The position numbers and the translations under genes are program-made. Positions 1-7,877 of a stretch of DNA of 51,256 nt are shown here, piece by piece (positions within the stretch are counted from its first letter, which is position 1; every line of letters starts with the position of its first letter). Origin of the DNA: Myxococcales bacterium (lineage in GTDB: Bacteria; Myxococcota_A; Polyangia; Palsa-1104; JAEUJZ01). The notes under the pieces are model-generated. The model did not search any database. It saw only the letters and a list, made by a program, of their open reading frames with translations, and had not been told where the DNA came from. The stretch is taken from NCBI GenBank assembly GCA_016794465.1, contig JAEUKA010000048.1:1-51256 (forward strand). The letters are read 5' to 3'.

Positions 1-116
1 TCCGGCTCTGTCTCCACGTCCGGCGTATGCCGCTTCCGAGTCCCATCGATGTCGATGTAGCGAAACGTAAACCGAATCTGCCCATCAGAGTCCCGCCGCT
101 TCTCAAGCTTGGCCAT
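1..116 (-). CDS. Partial N-terminus of an integrase-like protein (runs off the left edge)
   Basis: Only the first 38 or so codons are inside the window. The start is the ATG whose complement is at 114-116. The peptide opens MAKLEKRRDSDGQIRF and continues with TFRYIDIDGTRKRHTPDVET. A short basic start, a YxDxDGxRKR stretch and a following acidic turn resemble the three-stranded N-terminal arm-binding region of many phage-type tyrosine recombinases. No catalytic residues are visible because the rest of the gene lies outside. If the reading is right, an integrated element extends leftward and the 353-bp gap on its right would hold its promoter. Other DNA-binding proteins can start this way, so the call is tentative. 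Confidence 0.35.
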   Translation of the reverse strand, partial: MAKLEKRRDSDGQIRFTFRYIDIDGTRKRHTPDVETEP

Positions 117-469
117 GGCATCCCCCCACCGTCGCGGCAGCATCGGCCCATATCGCGCGCCACGCTGCTTCCCAGATCGCGATCGTAACCCAACCGGAAA
201 GCGATCAAGGAAGTACCAACCTGAGCCGGCCCAGCCGATCGCGATCGGCAAAGCGAGCAAGCAACCCGACGATCTCCGTCTCTCACAGGCTCAACCGAAG
301 AGCTTGGACTCCGTACCGATCGGCAGCGATCAAGCGGGGAAGCCAAGTTCCCGATCTCGACGGAGGTTAACGTTTTTGAATTGGGAAGAAAACCACCCCA
401 CCGTCGCTGCTGAAGCGGAGGTGGTTCGTCTGAGGTAGGGGAGGAAGGGCAGCAGATTCTGGATGGGGA
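117..469. other. Intergenic stretch with GATC-rich palindromes
   Basis: No convincing gene lies in this 353-bp gap between the integrase-like gene and the RRM gene. It is rich in CGATCG and GATCGCGATC words. It contains a perfect 16-bp palindrome at 234-249 (half-site GCCGATCG) and a 10-bp palindrome, GATCGCGATC, at 175-184. Both lie 60-135 bp upstream of the integrase-like start, so they could be operators, but nothing else supports this. Confidence 0.4.
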
Positions 470-754
470 TTAGCGGGGTGGGCGGGTGCGGCCCTCGTTG
501 CGGGGGGTGTGCGCCTGGTTTACGACGATCTTGCGACCGCCAAACTGGGTGCCATGAAGCTCGGCGATGGCGCTCTCCGCTGCCTTTTGATCGGTCAGCT
601 CGACGAAGGCGAAGCCGCGTGGCCGACCCGTCTCACGGTCGGTGATGATCTTGACCTGTGTGACCTGGCGAGAACCAGACTGCTCAAAGAAGTCCTGAAT
701 CTCTTGTTCTTTCGCACCATAAGGCAAATTACCAACATAAAGACGAGTTCCCAT
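470..754 (-). CDS. Small RRM-type RNA-binding protein
   Basis: This is a 94-residue single-domain RNA recognition motif protein. The RNP2 motif LYVGNL is at residues 5-10 and the RNP1 motif RGFAFVEL is near residues 46-53. A short basic tail (RNEGRTRPPR) follows. Bacterial proteins of this size, known in cyanobacteria, myxobacteria and others, bind single-stranded RNA and are often cold-regulated. The start at 754 (MGTRLYVG) was chosen because GGAAAGGGAA lies just upstream and the RRM begins at once; an in-frame start 21 codons earlier has no such support. The 281-bp region between this gene and the lolA-like gene has no gene that I can support and could hold a long leader. Confidence 0.9.
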   Translation of the reverse strand: MGTRLYVGNLPYGAKEQEIQDFFEQSGSRQVTQVKIITDRETGRPRGFAFVELTDQKAAESAIAELHGTQFGGRKIVVNQAHTPRNEGRTRPPR

Positions 755-1035
755 AGCCACTTCCCTTTCCAGCGCGGCATTGCGCACAAAGCTGCCCAAT
801 GCAGATATTTGGCCCATCGTACGTACCTGCTTGAGTCCGGCAAAGAACAGGTTATGAAGATTCCGCTGGTTTGCCTAGCAGGAGCTGTAGACGGGGGAGG
901 GTTTGGCGACGGTGAGCTGTCTCTTGTGTTTGAGAACTTGCGCTCTCGTAGCTGCGCTCGTGTGTAGATATTGCCAGGTGAGAAGTGGTGCTTGACGATG
1001 GTTGGTGATGCTTGGCGATTGTGGGCTAATTCAAG

Positions 1036-1704
1036 CTATTGAAACTGAGCAGGGTTTAGCTCGATGTTGCGCTCGATCTTGCCGAACACAACCTCTTTCT
1101 CGTCGCCGCTCTGCTCGACCATCAGCAGCCGCCGGAGCAGCATGCTCTTGCCATCGACGTGTAGCTCGATGCGCGAAAACACCCGACTGAGCGGGGACTG
1201 GGCCTTCGGCAGAAGCAGCAGCGCCGGCTGATCGCCCGTGCCGGCGGCCTTGACCTCGTACTCACCCTCGGCGTCTCGCAGCGATCCCTGCCCCAGCCAC
1301 AGCTTCAGCTGCGCAAAGATCGCCCTCAGCATGGGATCTTTGCCGGTATCAATCCGCTGCGGTGCCCGGGTCCCGATCGTAAGCTGCGCCTGGTCGCCAA
1401 CCAGCAGCATCGTCGAGGGATCGGGCGCAAGGTACTCCCAGCGCAGCCGCGCCGGCGTGCCCTTCACGTACAGAAACCGTCCCGTCGAGCTGATCTGCTG
1501 CCGGAACAGCTTCACCCGGCTGTGCTGCACAAAGTCGGCCCGCAGCGAGTGGAGGTCTTTCTGCGCCGCATCGATGCGAGTCATCAGCTCCATCGCCGTA
1601 GGCAGTGGCGCCGCGACACTTGGCCTAGGCCCTGCGACCACCCCGCACAAGACCAGCAGCAGCCGCAGCGCCCACCGCTTCCACTTACCGGTTTTGGTCA
1701 ACAT
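1036..1704 (-). CDS. LolA-like outer-membrane lipoprotein carrier protein
   Basis: This is a 222-residue periplasmic protein. A basic N-terminus (KTGKWKRW) and a hydrophobic core (LRLLLVLCGVVAG) form a signal peptide ending about residue 32 (SVAA). The mature part has LolA-type features: LHSLRADFVQHSRVKLF, STGRFLYVKGTPARLRWEY and a later IELHVDGKSMLLRRL. LolA proteins ferry lipids or lipoproteins across the periplasm in a beta-barrel half-shell. The ATG at 1704 lies inside the last codons of the ACP gene, giving a 20-bp overlap (1685-1704) and so probable translational coupling. LolA homologues paired with ACP and ketoreductase genes occur in aryl-polyene-type clusters. I infer a role in exporting the lipid product of this small cluster rather than being the general LolA. 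Confidence 0.8.
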   Translation of the reverse strand: MLTKTGKWKRWALRLLLVLCGVVAGPRPSVAAPLPTAMELMTRIDAAQKDLHSLRADFVQHSRVKLFRQQISSTGRFLYVKGTPARLRWEYLAPDPSTMLLVGDQAQLTIGTRAPQRIDTGKDPMLRAIFAQLKLWLGQGSLRDAEGEYEVKAAGTGDQPALLLLPKAQSPLSRVFSRIELHVDGKSMLLRRLLMVEQSGDEKEVVFGKIERNIELNPAQFQ

Positions 1705-1939
1705 AGGCGGCCAGGGCGGCGGCGGAGGTGAAGGCCTGCTTGCCGACCTTCTCATCGGGGATGGTGACGCGATAGGCACGCTCGATGGCGACCGCCAGCT
1801 CCAGGGCATCGATCGAGTCGAGGCCCAGGCCGCTGCCAAACAGCGGGGCATCGTCGGCGATCTCGTCCGGCGTCTTGTCAAGCTTCAGGCTGTTGATGAT
1901 GAGTTCCTTGATCTCGTGAACAAAGCTGCTTTGGGTCAT
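1685..1939 (-). CDS. Acyl carrier protein
   Basis: This is an 84-residue ACP. The phosphopantetheine attachment serine is Ser42 in GLGLDSIDALEL, followed by the usual helix (AVAIERAYRVTIPDE). The start at 1939 (MTQSSFVHEI) gives the normal ACP length. It lies 46 bp downstream of the SDR stop and overlaps the LolA-like start by 20 bp. The protein differs from housekeeping AcpP (no DSLDTVEL) and is of the type used by dedicated fatty-acid or aryl-polyene-like pathways. No ketosynthase, dehydratase or phosphopantetheinyl transferase gene is present in the window. Confidence 0.9.
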   Translation of the reverse strand: MTQSSFVHEIKELIINSLKLDKTPDEIADDAPLFGSGLGLDSIDALELAVAIERAYRVTIPDEKVGKQAFTSAAALAAYVDQNR

Positions 1940-1988
1940 GGTGTTTCTCTTGGGGGTACATACGGACGAGGCGCGCAGACATTCGCGC

Positions 1989-2741
1989 CTAGAAGCTGTC
2001 TTCACACAGGGCGTCCAGTCCACCGTCAGCTGCCAGCCACTGCCCGGTCAGGTACGCGGCCTGCTTGGACGCCAAAAAACCAACCAGCTCGGCGACTTCG
2101 CTGGCAGTGCCGGCCCGGCCCATCGGGATCGATCCGAGCAGCTCACTCTTCACCGACTCGGGCAGCTCGGCGGTAAGCGCGGTATCGACCAGGCCCGCCG
2201 ACACACAGTTGCAGGTGATCTGGAAGCGCCCCAGCTCGTGCATCAGGCTGCGGCACAGACCATACAGCCCCGCTTTGGCCGCCCCATACGCCGTCTGCCC
2301 GCGCCGTCCCAGCCGCGCCGTGGGCGAACAGACAAAGAGGATTCGCCCCTGCCGCGCCGCGATCATGCCCTTCATCACCGCTTGCGCTGCCAAGAACCCG
2401 CCCCGCAGGTGAACCCCGAGCACATCGTCGAAGTCCACCATCGGCATCGTCATCGCCAGCTTGTCGCGCGCAAAGCCCGCCGCATGCACCAGCACCGCCA
2501 CGTCCTGGCCATCCAGCGCCCCCCCCGGCTGCCGCAGCGCCTGCCAGTCCGCAGCCGACGCCGCATCACAGCGCACTGCCGAGAGAGCCAGACCATCAGC
2601 CTGGGCCAGGGCGACGGCAGCCGCAGCCTCTGCCGCATCGTGGGCATACGTGACAGTCACCGCCATCCCGTCAGCGGCCAGTCGGCGGGCCACCGCAAGG
2701 CCAATGCCTCGCGTGCCTCCTGTCACCAGTGCCAACTTCAT
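1989..2741 (-). CDS. SDR-family 3-oxoacyl-ACP reductase (FabG-like)
   Basis: This is a 250-residue short-chain dehydrogenase/reductase. The NAD(P)-binding loop TGGTRGIG is at residues 7-14. The catalytic Ser139 (VCSPTARLG), Tyr152 and Lys156 (YGAAK) are all present, and the C-terminal GQWLAADGG matches FabG enzymes. It would reduce a beta-ketoacyl-ACP to the hydroxyacyl-ACP. Two positions are unusual: the common NAAG is HAAG (residues 86-89), and the helix-4 Asn of the catalytic tetrad appears to be His111. It sits 12 bp downstream of the rsmB stop and upstream of the ACP gene, so it probably serves the ACP. A dedicated, non-housekeeping reductase is the best reading. Confidence 0.87.
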   Translation of the reverse strand: MKLALVTGGTRGIGLAVARRLAADGMAVTVTYAHDAAEAAAAVALAQADGLALSAVRCDAASAADWQALRQPGGALDGQDVAVLVHAAGFARDKLAMTMPMVDFDDVLGVHLRGGFLAAQAVMKGMIAARQGRILFVCSPTARLGRRGQTAYGAAKAGLYGLCRSLMHELGRFQITCNCVSAGLVDTALTAELPESVKSELLGSIPMGRAGTASEVAELVGFLASKQAAYLTGQWLAADGGLDALCEDSF

Positions 2742-2753
2742 GAGGGTGCGATA

Positions 2754-4250
2754 TTACTCCGTCGGCCTCGCGGGACAAGTCCGTAGCAGGCGCACCGCGT
2801 AAAAGCCGTCGGCGTTGTGACGATGCGGGTACGTCCGCAGCGCAAACGGCGGCACCCTCTCACACAGCGGCGAGCCACCTGTCCCCTCGGCATAGAACAG
2901 CGGATCACTCGGCGCGGGCGGCAGTGGCACGAACTCCGGGTGGCGATCGAGAAACGCCGCGATCTGCGCCGGCCCTTCTTCGGGCAGCAGGCTACACACC
3001 GAGTACAGCAGCACCCCGCCCGGCAGCACCTTCTTCGCCAGCCGATCGAGCAGCGCCCGCTGCAGCGCCGTCAGCTCTGGAAGCTGGGGAGGCCGCAGCC
3101 GCGCCTCGGGATGACGCCGCAGCACCCCCGAGCCACTACACGGCGCATCCAGCAGCACCGCCGCATACCCCTTCCGCAGCTTGGCACTCGGGTCGAGCAG
3201 GTCGGCCTCGATCGTCCGAATCCGCCGCGCCCCCAGCCGATGGGCATGATCTCGGCACAGCGAGAGCTTGCGCGGCAGCCTATCGACCGCATCAATGTCG
3301 CGCTGATTGTCGACCAGCGCCGCCAGGTGACAGGTCTTGCCACCCACCCCCGCACAGCCATCGAGCAGCGCTCCCTCTGGCAGCTGGAGCTTCCCGTCCA
3401 CCGTATCGGCAAACAGCAGCCGCGTCGTAAGCTGCGCCGCCAGGTCTTGCGCCGTAAACAGCCCCTTGCCATAGGCCTCGCCCGTGAAGGGATGCCCGCC
3501 GTGCAGCTCGACCGCCTCCGGCAGCAGCGGATGCGGCGTCGGCGCCACCGCCAGCTCTTTGGCCAGCGCCTGCCCCAGCAGCTTCAGCCGCTCCGCCGGC
3601 TCCCCCGATCCCCGCAGCGGGTTCAGCCGCAGCCACGTCGGCGCCGGCTGTCCCAGCGACTTCAGCAGCGCATCGGCCTCTCGGGGGTCGATCATCATCT
3701 TTAGCAGCGCCTCGGTCAGCCACGCTGGCGCACTGTGATGGACTTGCAGCACCTCGCTCCACGCAGCCGGACTTGCCGCTTGCGCAGGGTAGGGCGGCAG
3801 CGGCGGCTCCCCCTGCGAGGCCAGCTTGCGCAGGATCGCGTTGGTCAGCCCCGCCAGCCCCGGTCCCCGCAGCCGCTTCACCGCATGCACCACCGCATCC
3901 ACCACGTAGTGAGCCTGCGTCTTCATGAACAGCAGCTGATACGCCCCCAGCCGCAGCAGCCACCGCGTCGTCCCATCCAGCTTGCCTAGCCCCCGGCTCG
4001 CCTGTGCCCCGAGCGCCCGATCCAGCCGCGTCACCTGCCGCAGCGTGCCGTAACACAGCTCGGTGGTCAGCCCCCGCTCTGACTCCGGCAGCTTCGCCAG
4101 CTCTCCCGCCAGCGCCAGCGTGGCATAGGCCCCTTCGTCCACTCGCAGCAGCACCCGCAGCGCCGCAGAAAGCGGTCGCAGCTCGCGGGGCTTGGTCGTC
4201 TCGATCGAACTCGGGGGATGAGGCTGCACAGGCGGGGGTGTTGGTTGCAC
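2754..4250 (-). CDS. rsmB: 16S rRNA (cytosine-C5)-methyltransferase RsmB family (NusB domain + MTase)
   Basis: This is a 498-residue protein with an N-terminal NusB-like RNA-binding domain (about residues 25-155; GLTTELCYGTLRQVTRLD) and a C-terminal Rossmann methyltransferase. The SAM-binding region is LLDGCAGVGGKTCHLAAL. The catalytic motifs DAPCSGSGVLRRHPE (motif IV) and YSVCSLLPEE (motif VI, nucleophile Cys) are intact. In the family the product is m5C967 of 16S rRNA. The start is GTG at 4250, directly abutting the fumC stop (4251-4253), so the two are probably cotranscribed and coupled. The first 25 residues are proline-rich and nonconserved, so a later start is possible. Its neighbours (fumC, SDR, ACP) have no obvious functional link. 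Confidence 0.9.
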   Translation of the reverse strand: MQPTPPPVQPHPPSSIETTKPRELRPLSAALRVLLRVDEGAYATLALAGELAKLPESERGLTTELCYGTLRQVTRLDRALGAQASRGLGKLDGTTRWLLRLGAYQLLFMKTQAHYVVDAVVHAVKRLRGPGLAGLTNAILRKLASQGEPPLPPYPAQAASPAAWSEVLQVHHSAPAWLTEALLKMMIDPREADALLKSLGQPAPTWLRLNPLRGSGEPAERLKLLGQALAKELAVAPTPHPLLPEAVELHGGHPFTGEAYGKGLFTAQDLAAQLTTRLLFADTVDGKLQLPEGALLDGCAGVGGKTCHLAALVDNQRDIDAVDRLPRKLSLCRDHAHRLGARRIRTIEADLLDPSAKLRKGYAAVLLDAPCSGSGVLRRHPEARLRPPQLPELTALQRALLDRLAKKVLPGGVLLYSVCSLLPEEGPAQIAAFLDRHPEFVPLPPAPSDPLFYAEGTGGSPLCERVPPFALRTYPHRHNADGFYAVRLLRTCPARPTE

Positions 4251-5648
4251 TTAGGGTTTGGGCTCGCACATCTCTTCGGGGCGAACGACCGCGTCGAACT
4301 CTGCGCTCGTCAGGCAGCCAAACTCAAGCGCTACTTGCTTCAGGGTCTTGCCCTGCTTGTGCGCCGTCTTGGCAATCTTGGCCGCCATGTCATAGCCCAG
4401 CTTCGGCGCCAAGGCCGTCACCAGCATCAGCGAGCGATCGACGAGGTCTTTGATCCGCGCCTCGTCCGCCTCGATGCCGACCACACAGTTGTCGACAAAC
4501 GAGTGACAGGCATCGGTCAGCAGCCGCGCCGACTGCAGCGTCGCATACGCCAGCACCGGCTTGAACACGTTCAGCTCGAAGTGCCCCTGCGCTCCGGCAA
4601 ACGCCACCGCCGTGTCATTGCCGATGACCTGCGCACAGACCATCGTCATCGCCTCGCACTGCGTCGGGTTGACCTTGCCGGGCATGATCGAGCTCCCCGG
4701 CTCGTTCTCCGGCAGCCGCAGCTCCCCCAGCGCACAGCGCGGACCCGAGCCGAGCAGCCGAATGTCATTGGCGACCTTGTTGCACGCCACCGCCGTCGTC
4801 TTCAGCGTCCCCGACAGCGTCACCACCGCATCATGCGCCGCCAGGGCCGCAAACTTGTTCGGCGCCGTCACAAACGGCAGCCCGGTCAGCGCCGCAATCT
4901 CGGTCGCCACCGCCTCGGCATAGCGCGGGTGACTGTTCAGCCCCGTGCCCACCGCCGTCCCGCCTGCCGCCAGCTCATACATCTGCGGCAGCGCCGCTGT
5001 CACCGCCGCCTGCGCCCCGCGCACCTGCGCCGCATAGCCCGAGAACACCTGCCCCAGCGTCAGCGGCGTCGCGTCCATCAGGTGCGTCCGGCCAATCTTG
5101 ACGATGTGCGCAAACTGCTGCGACTTGGCCTCAAGCGCCTCCGCCAGCCGTCCCAGCGCCGGCAGCAGCCCGTGACAGACCCGATCGACGATCGCCACGT
5201 GCATCGCAGTCGGGAACGAGTCATTGGTCGACTGCGACATATTGACGTGATCGTTGGGGTGGACCGGCTTCTTGCTCCCCAGCACCCCGCCGAGCAGCTC
5301 ACTCGCGCGGTTGGCGATGACCTCGTTGGCGTTCATGTTGGTCTGGGTGCCCGACCCGGTCTGCCACACCACCAGCGGGAAGTGGTCGTCGAGCTTGCCG
5401 GCAATCACCTCATCGGCGGCCTGCTCGATCGCCGGCAGCAGCTTGCCGTCGAGCTTCCCGAGCTGCACGTTCACCCGCGCCGCCGCCTTCTTGACGATCC
5501 CAAGGGCATAGATGAACTCACGCGGGAAGCGCTCGCCGCCGATGCGAAAGTTCTGAAGTGAGCGCTGCGTCTGCGCCCCGTAGTAGCGATCACAGGGAAC
5601 CTCAATGTCCCCGAACGTATCCTTCTCAATCCGAGTGCTCACTGTCAC
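4251..5648 (-). CDS. fumC: Class II fumarate hydratase
   Basis: This is a fumarase of about 465 residues that interconverts fumarate and malate in the TCA cycle. It is a homotetrameric, iron-independent enzyme. The superfamily signature [15 protein letters not shown] is intact. So are the N-terminal [13 protein letters not shown], the [18 protein letters not shown] stretch and the [22 protein letters not shown] stretch (20-residue core [20 protein letters not shown]). The GTG at 5648 is preferred because GAGG lies 6 nt upstream; GTG at 5642 is an alternative. A longer reading frame to 5702 lacks a ribosome-binding site. It is the first gene of a minus-strand run with rsmB. Confidence 0.95.
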   Translation of the reverse strand: MTVSTRIEKDTFGDIEVPCDRYYGAQTQRSLQNFRIGGERFPREFIYALGIVKKAAARVNVQLGKLDGKLLPAIEQAADEVIAGKLDDHFPLVVWQTGSGTQTNMNANEVIANRASELLGGVLGSKKPVHPNDHVNMSQSTNDSFPTAMHVAIVDRVCHGLLPALGRLAEALEAKSQQFAHIVKIGRTHLMDATPLTLGQVFSGYAAQVRGAQAAVTAALPQMYELAAGGTAVGTGLNSHPRYAEAVATEIAALTGLPFVTAPNKFAALAAHDAVVTLSGTLKTTAVACNKVANDIRLLGSGPRCALGELRLPENEPGSSIMPGKVNPTQCEAMTMVCAQVIGNDTAVAFAGAQGHFELNVFKPVLAYATLQSARLLTDACHSFVDNCVVGIEADEARIKDLVDRSLMLVTALAPKLGYDMAAKIAKTAHKQGKTLKQVALEFGCLTSAEFDAVVRPEEMCEPKP

Positions 5649-5714
5649 GACGGTCCTCGCTGGGTGGGGTGGTGGGGTGCGGTCACAGCCGCCTTGCTGC
5701 ACCGCAAGGCCATG

Positions 5715-6203
5715 CTAGCCGCCACTGGGCTTGTTGTCGTCCCCAGCGGGCTTGCGACGGCGACCCGTGGCCATGAACTCGGCAAAGGTGCGGACCTGGG
5801 CCCGGACCTCGGGGATGCGATCGCCGGCGCCTTGCAGGATGCCGTAGTACATGAAGCCGACCTCGCTGGCCTCGCTGCGGGCCAAGGCCCGGGTGTCGCG
5901 GACCAGATCCAGGGCCACTTCTAGCGCTTGCTCGACCGCTGCCAGGTCGCGGTCGGTGCGCAGGTCGTTCAGGATGCTGTCGGGGCTGGCGCCGGGGATC
6001 GACAGCCCGAGCTTCTTCGCCAGCTCGGCGATGCTGGTCAGGTGCTCTTCAATGCCGCGCTTGGGACGGGTCAGCAGCTGGCGCTCTTCGGGGAGCAAGC
6101 CAACGCAGAACTTGCGCAGCCTGCCTTGCGTGTCCTCGACCGACTTGACGATCTTGACCAGCTCAGCGGTCGCGGGGGTGTTGTCTCCGACTTTGTTGTC
6201 CAT
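5715..6203 (-). CDS. Hypothetical protein, mostly helical
   Basis: This is a 162-residue cytoplasmic protein I do not recognise. A perfect AGGAGG lies 7 nt before the ATG at 6203 (MDNKVGDNT), so translation is well supported. The sequence is mainly charged amphipathic helix (ATAELVKIVKSVEDTQGRLR, EVALDLVRDTRALARSEASE) with a basic, glycine-rich tail (GRRRKPAGDDNKPSGG). No signal peptide, membrane segment or metal motif is visible. It lies 66 bp upstream of fumC on the same strand. Its upstream side faces the 22-bp repeat array (6260-6567), so the array could lie in its promoter region as well as in that of the divergent ATPase gene. Confidence 0.75.
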   Translation of the reverse strand: MDNKVGDNTPATAELVKIVKSVEDTQGRLRKFCVGLLPEERQLLTRPKRGIEEHLTSIAELAKKLGLSIPGASPDSILNDLRTDRDLAAVEQALEVALDLVRDTRALARSEASEVGFMYYGILQGAGDRIPEVRAQVRTFAEFMATGRRRKPAGDDNKPSGG

Positions 6204-6259
6204 TGTCCGGCCTCCTAGTCTGGACAGAGGTAAGCACTCCCCGCACCCAGTCAAGGCCT

Positions 6260-6567
6260 GATCGACCCAAAGCAGGCCAAAGATCGACCTATGCGAGGCC
6301 GAAGATCGACCTAGGTGAGGTAGATGATCGACCTCATGCAGGCCGAAGATCGACCTAGGTGAGGTAGAAGATCGACCTCATGCAGGCCGATGATCGACCT
6401 CATACAGGCCGAAGATCGACCTCATATAGGCCGAAGATCGACCTCATGCAGGCCGAAGATCGACCTAGGTGAGGTAGATGATCGACCTCATGCAGGCCGA
6501 AGATCGACCTAGGAGAGGTAGATGATCGACCTAGGTGAGGTAGATGATCGACCTACCCAAGGCCGAT
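6260..6567. repeat. 22-bp tandem repeat array, 14 units (left of the ATPase/TOPRIM cassette)
   Basis: Fourteen consecutive units, each starting GATCGACC, lie exactly 22 bp apart (starts at 6260, 6282, 6304 and so on to 6546). Two main versions alternate irregularly. One continues CTAGGTGAGGTAGAT (units 3, 5, 10, 12 and 13, with small changes). The other continues CTCATGCAGGCCGAA (units 4, 6, 7, 8, 9 and 11, with small changes). Units 1, 2 and 14 are variants. Across each unit junction there is an imperfect dyad, AGGYMGA-WGA-TCGACCT, with one mismatch per 7-bp arm. The 22-bp spacing is about two helical turns, which suits a series of protein-binding sites on one DNA face. The same repeat recurs at 8655-8720. 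Confidence 0.95.
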
Positions 6568-6614
6568 GCAGACCCGCGCATTGACGGGGAGTGGGGTTGT
6601 GGGATTCTTCGCGC

Positions 6615-7874
6615 ATGACACAGGGTCTGCCCCGCTACTTGCTTTGCAACGTCCGGTTCGGGCGGTTCAAGGCGGTGTTCAGCGAACAGGACGTGCCGCT
6701 CGCTCCGTTCACGGTCCTCATCGGTCGCAATGGCTCCGGCAAGAGCACGCTGCTGGAAGCCTTGCAGTGGCTTGATACCGCGCTGCGCAAGGACGCCAAC
6801 GCCGCCTGCGATCCCTACCGAGGCATGCGAGAGCTGGTCAACAAGCGCTCCCCGCGTCCGACGTTCTGGCTGGGGCTGACCTGGAATCCCGACCCCGATG
6901 CGCCAGCCAGTCCGCTGCCTAGCCTGCCCGAGCAGATTGGGTACTCATTCGAGGTCCGCAGCGTCAAGCGTCAAGCGATCATTCAGCGTGAGCATCTGTG
7001 GGTGGGCCAAGCGGGTGCGCCGCAGCACTGGATCACCACCAAGCTCGAGCCGGGAAAGCGCCTCGCACCGACCGGCGGGTCCACTGGTCGGCAGCGGGCG
7101 CGGGTGCTGTATCCCGAAGCGGAAGACCGGCGCACCCTGTTTTCGAGCCCGGATCGGCTGGCACTGCCGCTGGGACCGATCGATCCAGACGGGGAGTTCT
7201 TGGGGAACCCGTTCCCGATCGTGCGGCGCTTCTTTCGCGACGCCGTCTTTCTGCGCCTGTCACCGAAGAACCTGTCGAATCCCTCGCGGACCACCCGTAG
7301 CTCTGAGGAGCCGCTGCTGGACGAGGAGGGTGCGCGCCTGCCGGTCCTGCTGCGGGAGCTGAGCGCCGAGCAGCTCGCAGAGGTGGTGGAGCAGCTCAAG
7401 CAGGTGCTCCCAGATGTGGAGGGGGTTGGCCTGAGCGACGCGAACCACCGGGACCTGCCGGTTCACTATCACCTGACAGAGCCGATGCTGGGGGCCAGCC
7501 AGCCAGCCAGTCGGCTCTTGCGAATCCCGGCCTGGATGCTGTCGGAAGGGACGCGTCGTCTCACCGCGCTGTTTGCGCTGCTCGCCCACGATCCGCCGCC
7601 CTCGCTGCTCTGCATCGAAGAGATCGAGAATGGGCTGGACCCGTGGACGGTCATCGTCGTGCTCAATGCCCTGCGATCGGCGGTGGCACGGGGGGTTCAG
7701 GTCATCGTTACCACCCACTCGCCCTGGCTGCTGGACCACGCGGCGCTGGATGAGATCGTGCGGGTTCGTCGCCAAGCGGGCGAGACGGTCTATGAGCGCT
7801 TTGCAGACGACGCGGAGGTCAAGCGGTTCCGTGACGGCGTCCCACCCGGCGCGCGCTATGTCCGAGGAGGGTAG
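6615..7874 (+). CDS. ABC/OLD-type AAA ATPase of a two-gene cassette
   Basis: This is a 419-residue ATPase. The Walker A motif GRNGSGKST is at residues 37-45 (Lys43). An ABC-type signature, LSEGTRR, is near 310. The Walker B motif LLCIEEIENGLDP has Glu335/Glu336, and the switch histidine is in VIVTTHSP. The region between carries a variable insertion, as in AAA_15/AAA_21 and OLD-family ATPases (RecF/SMC-like heads). It lacks the C-terminal TOPRIM of full OLD nucleases; a separate TOPRIM-like gene follows 3 bp later. Proteins of this layout sense phage or DNA and gate a nuclease partner (PARIS AriA, OLD, Gabija GajA). The ATG at 6615 is chosen because conserved sequence starts soon after; GTG at 6591 is possible. 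The 22-bp array ends 47 bp upstream. Confidence 0.85.
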   Translation: MTQGLPRYLLCNVRFGRFKAVFSEQDVPLAPFTVLIGRNGSGKSTLLEALQWLDTALRKDANAACDPYRGMRELVNKRSPRPTFWLGLTWNPDPDAPASPLPSLPEQIGYSFEVRSVKRQAIIQREHLWVGQAGAPQHWITTKLEPGKRLAPTGGSTGRQRARVLYPEAEDRRTLFSSPDRLALPLGPIDPDGEFLGNPFPIVRRFFRDAVFLRLSPKNLSNPSRTTRSSEEPLLDEEGARLPVLLRELSAEQLAEVVEQLKQVLPDVEGVGLSDANHRDLPVHYHLTEPMLGASQPASRLLRIPAWMLSEGTRRLTALFALLAHDPPPSLLCIEEIENGLDPWTVIVVLNALRSAVARGVQVIVTTHSPWLLDHAALDEIVRVRRQAGETVYERFADDAEVKRFRDGVPPGARYVRGG

Positions 7875-7877
7875 GCG

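Noticed and set aside
109..438. Plus-strand reading frame of 109 codons
   Set aside because: Arg/Pro/Ser-rich composition, no ribosome-binding site and no domain-like pattern; it looks like a chance frame in GC-rich DNA.
6260..6567. CRISPR array
   Set aside because: The repeats are contiguous 22-bp units with no unique spacers, and no cas genes are nearby.
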